A DNA stretch of 40,041 nt from Arachnopeziza araneosa (taxonomy: Eukaryota > Ascomycota > Leotiomycetes > Helotiales > Arachnopezizaceae): NCBI GenBank assembly GCA_003988855.1, contig QYAI01000205.1, forward strand, positions 1 to 40,041, read 5' to 3'. The notes beneath the pieces are model-generated. The model saw only the letters and a list, made by a program, of their open reading frames with translations. It did not search any database and was not told the DNA's origin. Below, piece by piece: positions 32,647 to 40,041 of the stretch. Both the position numbers and the translations under genes were made by a program. Position 1 is the first letter of the stretch, and each line of letters opens with the position of its first letter.

Positions 32647-33570
32647 TTATGTGGAACATTCCGTCTTTGATAGGGATTCAACCTCTTCTCTCCTCCGTTC
32701 CCGCTTTCTCTGACGCCAGGTTCGTTTCCTGTTCTGCCTCTTCGCCCGAAAGCTCTCCATCCTGCGTAACTTCAAATTATCAGCGTCTGTCAATCGCTTT
32801 TCAATTTTGATCGTGCTTAAAATATCGTCACCTTCCTTAACTTTTTCCTTTCCACTATAAACAACAAAGTACCTCTCATCCCCACGCTCAACCACTTCAC
32901 CCGCTGTGGCCAAACAATCCCAATCCTCTTCATCCACCATTTCCACAGCTTCTCTTTTCCTTCTTGGTCTTCTCAGCCGTCCTATGGATTCGTCCTTCTC
33001 CAATGCTTCCTTCAAGTCCTCTAACCCAATAGTGTTATCTTTCATTCCCTCCTCAGTCTCGTTCCTCACTACCACAAGTGGTTCTATACCCTCGGTATCG
33101 ACCTTTTGTATATCCTGTACAAAATGCAGCTGGCTCAGGAGGGTTTGCTTCATCTTCTCCCTTTCCGCTTCTTGATTCTTTACTGATAGTTGAAGAGCAG
33201 AAAGTCGAAGGAGGTGGTCGAATTGCGCATCTGAGATCAGGCTTGGATCTGGTGAGGAGGTAGGCAGAAGAGAGCGGACCGACCAAGTGGGAGCAGCAAG
33301 AAAGGTGTCAATTGTATCCAGCTCTTGAGGTTCGGAAGCTTCCTTAGCATTGGCTTTTCGAGCAATATATCCTCGAACATCTGGCTGGGTTCCTTGTACA
33401 TGGATCTTTCGAAACGCTTTGGGAGGTTTCTGAGTTCCGTTCTGATCGGCTTTTCGACCTTCAGCTTGAATACCAGTATTGGCTGCGCGTGTAACTGAGG
33501 CTGAAAATGTTTGTATATGGCGAGATCGCCTGAGAAAGGTCTGGCAGTTTCTGCATATGAAGCCAGACAT
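32647..33570 (-). CDS. mitochondrial Glu-tRNA(Gln) amidotransferase subunit, GatC/Gta3-like
   Basis: Probable small subunit of the mitochondrial amidotransferase that converts Glu-tRNA(Gln) to Gln-tRNA(Gln). The N-terminus (MSGFICRNCQTFLRRSRHIQ) is a plausible mitochondrial targeting sequence. The middle has the GatC-like pattern: TWSVRSLLP, FDHLLRLSALQL, LSQLHFVQDIQKVDTEGIEP. The C-terminal third is charged and ends in a very basic stretch (RAKRQNRKRTWRQRKRERRR), which could be an RNA-binding tail. Start: first ATG at 33570; 307 residues, no intron seen. It converges with the Mus7 gene and diverges from the alpha-SNAP gene (288 bp apart). The family call rests on the GatC-like core; the basic tail is beyond a bacterial GatC. 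Confidence 0.75.
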   Translation of the reverse strand: MSGFICRNCQTFLRRSRHIQTFSASVTRAANTGIQAEGRKADQNGTQKPPKAFRKIHVQGTQPDVRGYIARKANAKEASEPQELDTIDTFLAAPTWSVRSLLPTSSPDPSLISDAQFDHLLRLSALQLSVKNQEAEREKMKQTLLSQLHFVQDIQKVDTEGIEPLVVVRNETEEGMKDNTIGLEDLKEALEKDESIGRLRRPRRKREAVEMVDEEDWDCLATAGEVVERGDERYFVVYSGKEKVKEGDDILSTIKIEKRLTDADNLKLRRMESFRAKRQNRKRTWRQRKRERRREEVESLSKTECST

Positions 33571-33858
33571 TTTCAATAACTTGAAGGTCTTTTGGAGAAG
33601 CTTAGCAAGAATATATAAGTCGGTGAATCATAGTCCATTTGAGAAACGGTTGTTGTTGATGGATCCCAATTTCGTGGCTGCAAGGCTGAGAACGCTGAGG
33701 CCACCTGCGGGCCTGGAGGCGACTTCGTCAGAGCCCGCGCAACATTATTGTCTACAAGTCACTTCAAGAAAACACACCGACTCCTCGTAATTGTTGATCA
33801 AATTTCCGGTTCAGAAATCCCTGCTTCCATTATTATCTTTGATTCTACTGCCGCGGCC
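33571..33858. promoter_or_regulatory. divergent promoter region of GatC-like and alpha-SNAP genes
   Basis: 288 bp between two divergent start codons. No named site is visible. Confidence 0.4.
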
Positions 33859-34881
33859 ATGGCTCAAGATCCCCGTGCTCTTCTGCAAAAGGTTCAACAA
33901 CTACCCCGCCATAATGATAAGCAGCTCACGTATCCTAGGCAGACAAAGCAGCATCTGGTGCTACTGGCGGGTTCAGTCTATTTGGTGGCAAGATAGAGAA
34001 ATGGGAGAATGCAGCAGATTTGTATACGCAAGCTGCCAACGCATTCAGGATGCAGAAACAGAGTCGGCGAGATTCCACCCTACTCCCAGCTTCTGCTGAC
34101 CCGTTCCCTTAGACAAAGAAGCGGGTCAAGCGTTCGAGAAGGCTGCTAGTATTCAAACCCAGAAATTGAACGAACCAGACGATGCCGCAAATACACTCAC
34201 CGAAGCCTTCAAGGTGTACAAAAAGACAGATCCATTAGACGCTGTGCGGTGTCTGGATGTTGCGATCAATCACTACACATCAAAGGGTAATTTTCGACGA
34301 GCAGCTACACACAAACAGAATCTAGCAGAGGTCTACGAACAGGAGATTGGAGACCAAAAGAAGGCTATTGAGAGCTATGAGTTGGCAGCTAGTTGGTACG
34401 AGAATGACAATGCCGAGGCGTAGGTATCCTCTATCACTTTCCAGCCCATATTACTAATAGCATTAGCCTTGCAAACAAGCTCTACCTCAAAGTTGCCGAC
34501 CTCGCCGCCCTTGACGGTGACTACTACAAAGCCATCGAACATTTCGAAAAAGTCTCCTCCAGCTCTGTAAGCAACAACCTGATGAAATGGTCCGTGAAAG
34601 ATTATTTCCTCAAAGCGGGTCTCTGTCATCTTGCTGTTGGCGATATGGTTGCAACCAACCGCGCTCTGGAGAAGTATAGAGATATGGACCCCACATTCCC
34701 AAGTACGAGGGAGCATCAATTGCTTGCGGATTTAACCGAGGCGGTGGAAGCTGGCGATCAGGAGGCTTTTAGCGATAAATTATTTCAGTATGATCAGATG
34801 AGCAAGCTGGACAAGTGGAAGACGACAATTTTGTTGAGGATCAAGAATGCCATTGAGGAAAAGGGCGAAGACTTTTCATAA
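33859..34881 (+). CDS. SEC17: alpha-SNAP (Sec17), SNARE disassembly cofactor
   Basis: Adaptor that binds assembled SNARE bundles and recruits the NSF/Sec18 ATPase to take them apart. The whole protein is a TPR-like helical solenoid. Conserved blocks: FSLFGGKIEKWENAADLY, QAANAFRMQKQNKEAGQAF, DAVRCLDVAINHYTSKGNF, EQEIGDQKKAIESYELAASW, and the C-terminal LDKWKTTILLRIKNAI that activates NSF. Three introns: 33892-33938 (47 nt), 34063-34112 (50 nt, branch TGCTGAC) and 34420-34466 (47 nt, branch TACTAAT). The first two have weak donors (GTTCAA, GTCGGC), but the splice is fixed by the restored conserved sequence. Join(33859..33891, 33939..34062, 34113..34419, 34467..34881) gives 292 residues, the same length as yeast Sec17. 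The first coding exon is 11 codons. Confidence 0.97.
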
Positions 34882-35672
34882 TGCATTGCGAGTGGTTGCT
34901 TGTGGACTTCTGGTGCGAAATTGAAATTGAAGAATATGATTTTACGGAGTGATTCCAAGATACTTAGATCAGTTTCATGTGACAGAGAGAAACTGGATAC
35001 TTAAATATTTTCCAGCCTGAATGCTCGAGACAAATGTAAACTTCACGAAATCATATTGTGACCAAGTGTGGACTTTGGGTATGACTAAATTAAGCTCGGA
35101 GATTGTTGAGAATAAACTCTTATCTGAGAAGTGACATTGAAGGTGATTGATGAGAGTCAAAGTTACCAGTTTTATATTCGAAACAGTAAAGTACGTTTAC
35201 ATTATTCGATCTCATTTCCACCCTACGGGTCTAGGGCACATTAAGGTAAATATGGCAGCTTTAACACGTCCATCTTAAATGACATTTATAGTCTGGGGGA
35301 CAGTCCGCGATAACTTTAAGTGTACCACCTCAACTCAACTCCTACCCCAAAATATCCCCTTTCTAGCTCTGACCCAGCTGAAAAAAGCCGTAATAGACTT
35401 TTTCTACAGGGCATCCAGTCAACCCCAGATTGAGTGCCCTCGAGTTTTGGCAATTTTCTCTATTATAATTTATAATTTTGCTAGCCAATCTGAAGTATAA
35501 AGCAAGGCTCGAGTGTTCAAAAGGCTGAATTAATTATCTAACCTTTCCCATTCGAGTGTCTAGTTTCTCCATCAAACATTCTTGCAATCGTTGTCCTTGT
35601 CTATATTACATTACAATCAGATACACAAGCTCTAAACTCAATAAACCGGAACTTAGGATTTATTTCACATGT
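34882..35672. other. convergent gap between alpha-SNAP and AAA genes
   Basis: About 790 bp holding two 3' ends. Frames at 35279-35500 and 35556-35753 show no family resemblance and the second overlaps the AAA coding region. The region is AT-rich; I see nothing else. Confidence 0.45.
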
Positions 35673-38600
35673 CTATTCAACAACAGACTTCCTAACCCTT
35701 GCGGCCTCGGAATCCTTTTCCACGGTCTTCGTCCCACCAAAACCCATACTTAGACCCCTCTTCCTTCTCCCCTTCCGATCTCCATACTTCTCATCGAACT
35801 TCTTAATTGCCGTCAAACTACTCATATCCTCACTGATGCTGGCGCTGATCTCCCCTAAAGCATGGTCGAAATGTCTCTTTAGCAGAGTCCGTTTCTCCGG
35901 AGGTTTCTTCCCTCCAACAGCCCACAAATTCTCTTCTCGAATGCAGGCGAGTGCCGCCGCCACACAAAGGTTCTTGAGGTCAGACCCGGAATAGAACGGC
36001 GTATCCTTGGCGAGGGCGGAGAGAGATACATTCTCGTGAAGAATTTCGTCGCTGAGGTGGATCCTGAGGATTCCTTCTCTATCCTTCTCGGTTGGTAGAT
36101 CAACAAGAAGTCTTCTTGGTAGTCGTCGAAGTATAGCGTCATCGAGATCAAAAGGTCTGTTGGTTGCCACCATGAGGAACGTATTCGAGGCAGTCGTTAA
36201 ACCATCCCACTCACGAAGAAATTGGTTAATCATCTCTCGTTGACCACCACGTTGACGTGAGTTTTCACGAGAGGCAAAGACAGAATCGACTTCATCAATG
36301 AAAACGATGCAAGGAGACAATTTCTTGGCAAGAGTAAAAACAGCACGGACATTCTTTTCACCTTCGCCAACGAACATGTTGTTGAGGTCTGCACCTGTAA
36401 TTTCAAGGACTGTGGCTCCACTTTCTTTGGCTACAGCTTTTGCGAGAAGCGTCTTTCCTGTACCAGGTGGACCGTATAAGAGGAGACCTGGAATCTTGTC
36501 CGTGGCTAACACACCATATGAGAATGCCTCCGGCCGGAGCAGTGATAAACTTGTCAAGGCTTTGATAGACTCGATAGTTTCTTTTGGAGCGTGGACGTCT
36601 TCGAAGGTGGTACGAATGTTGGCTGAAAGCACGACCCCGTTTAAGAGATTCTGTTCATGCCTATTGCACTTCTTCTTTATCGACATTATCCTGTCTTTAG
36701 CCTTCCTTTTCTCAGACTCTGCAGCATCGAGAACTTCTTCCACTTCGTCATCTTCGTTTTTGATCTCTTCTGCACCCCATTTGAATTTTACTTCGTCGCT
36801 TTCATAGAGAAGATTCAAGGCTGCACCAAATTCCTTTCCAGTAATGTTTTCAGATGACATACCTAAAAGAATTGAAGCAAGCCTGTGAACGCTAGCAAAG
36901 GTCCAAACTGCATCTTCTAATCCAGCGGAGAAAATCATAGCACTATCAAGGCCATCTTCTAGTCCAACGAGGGGTAGTGTTTGATATGTACCTTCTGAGA
37001 GTTTCAGAATCATATCTTCTACATGTCGAACGTTGATGCTTCTAATACGAGCTTTGTCATCATTCAAAAAAGCGACATCCTGGGCCTCTGTACGTTCTGG
37101 GGGAACAAATATTATCCTTTTCTCGCTCTCGACCCGATCATCACCTTCTTGTAGCTTTTGAATCTCGTGTTTTTCGAGTGCTGGTTCTCCGTGCTCGCTT
37201 GAAGAAGTCCCGACCAGAATTATATTTCTTCCTTCCAGCCATTTTTTATTGATGAGCCCGCGTAGACGGTTAAGGAGATCAGATCCTCCAGGTACCATAC
37301 CAAACTCTTTATAATCTTTGAGATGTATTATGACATCCTTCGGAATTTTCTCGCCATCCTCTGGATTTGGAATCTCGGAAATAGTATCAGCGTGAGAATC
37401 AGCGCCATCATGGCTTCCTCCATCCAGATCTCCAATCGAAGATTCTTGTTCTGTTTGTTTCGTGCTCTGATCGGCTCGTACTCTATCGGCCGATGTAATC
37501 AAAGCCTCCAATGCAGCTGTCATTTTTAAATCATTCCAGTTAATTTGAGATGTATTATCCCTGCCTCGTTCAACTGCAGAGCCACTCCTCCCTGCTTCCG
37601 TTGATTCGACAGCTGGACTCATTGGAAACGCAAATACTCCACCACCTGGGAAACGCATGTGCTCAGGTTTGGTTAATGGTTTGCTCATCGTTAGAATTTT
37701 ATGTAGCATGTTGTAAGGCTGATTTTTAGTAGACTTGCCTCCTGAAGCAAGACTCGAAAACAAATTCGGGATTTCATCTTCTTCAGCAGGATCTTCCTCA
37801 GCTTCTTCAGCACTTGAACCTCTATCATACTCCTCTAATTTTCCAGCTGCTTCTTGAACGTTATAGCCATAGAGTGATGTAGTTGAACTATTCCAAGCCA
37901 AGTTCTCATCGACATATGGGCCAACAATCTGTGCAATATCTTGAGCATCGAGTCGAACTAGGTCTGCACTAAGTTCTGAAGCAGCGCATTCAACAATTGA
38001 GTCCAAATAACCTATACCGCCATCCTTCGGACATTGTAAGATGATAACTTGTCGTAGTGGAGGATGCGTCTCGGTATTCTTTGGAGGACGTAGCTTCAAC
38101 CCAGCTTTGAAAGATGTGAGAATCTCCTCATAAACAGCTCTGTGGATGGAGTACTTTTTCGAGGTCTCCGCGTTTTGTAGTCGGAGAGAGTTTCCATCAT
38201 CTTTGCTCCCATCAGGTGTTTCTATGCCATTAGGCACTTCCTTTCCAGAAGGGGCTTTTCCTTCATCAGGCACTTCTCCACCATTAACTACCTCTGATTC
38301 ACTAGACATATCCTCGGTCTCTGAAACAGGTTCAGATTTGCTCTCCACATATTGAGATAATCCTCCGGTTTTAGGGTTGATATTTCGTTCCCAGAACCAA
38401 TCCGGTATTACTACCCGAGGCAGCCCATCCCGCTGTTGTTTCTGGGCCCTTGCACGTAATCGACTTCTGCCTCCGGCCTTCACCCTGTTGGAGAGTGCAA
38501 TATAGTCTGGTTCCGGGACAGAACTCGATTCTGTAGAAGTTGGCTTTGTGGTTTCGTTTTCGGCCCTTGTATCTTCAACCTGCTCTGAAGAGATTCCTGG

Positions 38601-38777
38601 CACCTGTTCCTCTTTCGGAACTGTTGGTTCGCTTGGTATTGAGAACTGAATGGGGGATTGATGGAATTTTCGAGCTCGATATGGAGAGGGATATCTTGAG
38701 CCCCCAATTATCCGGCAGGCACGCCTTAAAACGGGTCTTTGAGTAGTCCGTATGACTCCCCAAGCTGTGGCATGCAT
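35673..38777 (-). CDS. mitochondrial AAA ATPase with a long N-terminal region
   Basis: AAA ATPase of the MSP1/spastin-like clade, 1034 residues, intronless as read. The N-terminus (MHATAWGVIRTTQRPVLRRACR) is arginine-rich and acid-free for over 40 residues, as for a mitochondrial presequence. Residues about 55-210 are acidic and disordered. Residues about 210-700 are unlike the AAA domain but partly structured. The AAA domain follows: Walker A GPPGTGKT (residues 769-776), a pore-type segment around ITGADLNNMFVGEGEKNVR, Walker B IVFIDEVD (about 823-830), sensor ATNRPFDLD, arginine finger region RRLPRR, and a basic C-terminal tail (EKYGDRKGRRKRG). All catalytic motifs are present. Role inferred: protein extraction or quality control at a mitochondrial membrane. 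An upstream in-frame extension to about 38890 lacks a start codon, so the ATG at 38777 is used. Confidence 0.87.
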   Translation of the reverse strand: MHATAWGVIRTTQRPVLRRACRIIGGSRYPSPYRARKFHQSPIQFSIPSEPTVPKEEQVPGISSEQVEDTRAENETTKPTSTESSSVPEPDYIALSNRVKAGGRSRLRARAQKQQRDGLPRVVIPDWFWERNINPKTGGLSQYVESKSEPVSETEDMSSESEVVNGGEVPDEGKAPSGKEVPNGIETPDGSKDDGNSLRLQNAETSKKYSIHRAVYEEILTSFKAGLKLRPPKNTETHPPLRQVIILQCPKDGGIGYLDSIVECAASELSADLVRLDAQDIAQIVGPYVDENLAWNSSTTSLYGYNVQEAAGKLEEYDRGSSAEEAEEDPAEEDEIPNLFSSLASGGKSTKNQPYNMLHKILTMSKPLTKPEHMRFPGGGVFAFPMSPAVESTEAGRSGSAVERGRDNTSQINWNDLKMTAALEALITSADRVRADQSTKQTEQESSIGDLDGGSHDGADSHADTISEIPNPEDGEKIPKDVIIHLKDYKEFGMVPGGSDLLNRLRGLINKKWLEGRNIILVGTSSSEHGEPALEKHEIQKLQEGDDRVESEKRIIFVPPERTEAQDVAFLNDDKARIRSINVRHVEDMILKLSEGTYQTLPLVGLEDGLDSAMIFSAGLEDAVWTFASVHRLASILLGMSSENITGKEFGAALNLLYESDEVKFKWGAEEIKNEDDEVEEVLDAAESEKRKAKDRIMSIKKKCNRHEQNLLNGVVLSANIRTTFEDVHAPKETIESIKALTSLSLLRPEAFSYGVLATDKIPGLLLYGPPGTGKTLLAKAVAKESGATVLEITGADLNNMFVGEGEKNVRAVFTLAKKLSPCIVFIDEVDSVFASRENSRQRGGQREMINQFLREWDGLTTASNTFLMVATNRPFDLDDAILRRLPRRLLVDLPTEKDREGILRIHLSDEILHENVSLSALAKDTPFYSGSDLKNLCVAAALACIREENLWAVGGKKPPEKRTLLKRHFDHALGEISASISEDMSSLTAIKKFDEKYGDRKGRRKRGLSMGFGGTKTVEKDSEAARVRKSVVE

Positions 38778-39066
38778 ACGCGAGAGATATGCGCTCCAAG
38801 GAGCGTCTGGGAGTGCAATTGAGATGATGTCCTCGAGATCGCGGTCATGGAAATTCGCTTTGAGGCTCTGCTCGAACCCTACGAGTGATTACATACTCGT
38901 ATTCCCCTGCACTCGCACGGCCACCGCACTCGCCCGCCCCTCAAAAATCCATTCTTTTTGCGACCGGTAAGACGATTAAATCAAGTAAAATTCAACTACT
39001 TTATATATATTTATGGTGTTTTGAAAATATCATAAATAGAAGTTAAAAAATAATANAATAGAATAT

Positions 39067-40041
39067 CTAAGAATTAAATCGACTAGGAAGCTGGATATTT
39101 CGAGTTCGAGTAGCTCTTCCTGTAGAATTAACCCTACCTCGCCCTAAAGACCCTTCCGTCTCTGCTTCTATTGTCAACCTATTTAAATCAACTTCTAAGG
39201 CTTTATGGGCTACTTTTAGCAATTTAGATCGATTTTTAACTAGTGAGAGCTGCAGTTTTAGTGCTCGAGCAGTCTCTCGAGCCTCCGCAGTAGCTGCTTT
39301 TGCGTTTTGCTTCTGGATCCGCTCTGCTAACTTCTCAGCTTTCTGCTCAGCNTTCTCAGCTGCTTCTTTAGCAAGCTTCTCTCCTCGAACGTGTAGAGCA
39401 ATTTGCTTCTGGACTCTAGCTGCAAGCTGAGCTTCTTCTTTTGCTTTTTTTAGCTTGGGCAGCAGCAGCTTTTCTTTCCTGCTTCTGCTGCTCTTCGGCA
39501 TCCTCTTTTGCTTGCTTTTCAGCTTAGAATTNATGCGCTCGTACGATTCGAGCAGGAGAAAAGAACTCTGGCTAGAATGGCCGTCTACAATAAGAAGTCT
39601 TTTTGCTCTGATACCAGCCTTCTCTTTTGTAAAGCGATCGAATATCTGCACGAGCTACTTCATTCCAAAAGCATTGCTACTCTATCCATTCTCCGAAGCT
39701 CCAAAAAAGCAGTTCGAATCTAGTTTAATATCCGAAGTCCAGTTGTCATTTAAATCGTNAGAAGTGCTANTATAAATCAAGCTCGGAGGAAGAGCTGTCA
39801 TATCTGCGCATATGCAAGCTAATAAAGAAATNAATTCTCGAGAGCTATCATGACTAGCTTANGTCCTTCTGCTAGATTCGTAGGCTTTTCTGTCTATTAT
39901 TCTCTTCGTACGAGTAGCAATTTCTATCAAAAACTCTTTTTCATTCGATGCTTCTCAATACAAGCAGCTAGCTACATCGCACTAGATTAGCATAAATTTT
40001 CAACCTATGAAGAGAAGCTTACTAGAGTATAAAAGAGCCTG
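39067..40041 (-). mobile_element. decayed pogo-type DDE transposase, truncated by the window edge
   Basis: Relic of a Tc1/mariner-superfamily pogo-like transposon, minus strand, running off the right end. From right to left it reads ISLLACICADMTALPPSLIY (first catalytic aspartate region, about 39770-39835), NDNWTSDIKL, CFFGASENG, IFDRFTKEKAG and RLLIVDGHSS (second catalytic aspartate, about 39575-39605). It then jumps directly into the basic coiled C-terminal tail (AERIQKQNAKAATAEARE, ending RTRNIQLPSRFNS). The catalytic core between DGHSS and the tail, including the third acidic residue, is deleted. Two in-frame TAG codons (39682-39684 and 39655-39657) sit where tryptophan is expected. The five N bases lie at or near this element, fitting a repeat-rich, poorly resolved region. 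The N-terminal DNA-binding domain would be beyond 40041. Confidence 0.8.

Noticed and set aside
36298..36807. Plus-strand open frame opposite the AAA ATPase
   Set aside because: It is antisense to the Walker motifs and conserved AAA sequence, so it is a shadow frame.
38778..38890. N-terminal extension of the AAA ATPase
   Set aside because: The frame is open upstream of 38777 but has no start codon, and the ATG at 38777 already begins a good presequence.

Overview
The window looks like genomic DNA of a filamentous ascomycete (Pezizomycotina). The genes are split by many very short GT-AG introns (41-53 nt for most, with CTRAY-type branch sites), and the families are typical of this group: HET/NB-ARC/TPR receptors, Mus7/MMS22, an Arp1-type amidase and a secreted SET protein. 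A leotiomycete is my best guess, from remembered protein style only. Gene models below were spliced by hand. Every intact model closes to a multiple of three after splicing, which is the main internal check on the exon borders.

Layout. 1-2800: two decayed genes facing each other, an amidase (+) and a CorA-like Mg2+ transporter (-). 3347-5571: a small one-pass membrane protein (-) and a C2H2 zinc-finger gene (+) broken by one TAG; the intergenic DNA between them carries a symmetric set of four copies of an 11-13 bp motif. 5572-12586: gene-poor, with a large HET-NB-ARC-TPR (NLR-like) gene on the minus strand that carries a one-base frameshift, followed by the wreck of a NACHT-type (HET-E-like) gene on the same strand. 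12587-38777: mostly conserved housekeeping genes, densely packed. In order: GST (-), urease accessory GTPase UreG (+), DUF899 thioredoxin-like protein (-), mitochondrial D-lactate dehydrogenase (-), secreted SET-domain protein (-), DUF726 alpha/beta hydrolase (+), a 118-residue two-intron membrane protein (-), Mus7/MMS22 replication-repair protein (+), a mitochondrial GatC/Gta3-like amidotransferase subunit (-), alpha-SNAP/Sec17 (+) and a mitochondrial AAA ATPase (-). 39067-40041: a RIP-like, internally deleted pogo-type transposase running off the right edge, with several N bases.

How the parts fit. The left third is an accessory region of turnover: broken genes, NLR-type self/non-self receptors and repeats. 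The right two thirds is a stable core. Mitochondrial functions recur in the core (D-lactate oxidation, tRNA amidation, AAA proteostasis), but I see no sign of a shared operon-like or biosynthetic cluster. No convincing new biological system is present. The best leads are the broken zinc finger (TGG-to-TAG), the motif array in front of it, the NLR pair with almost identical TPR repeats, and the small unannotated-style gene at 25036-25493.
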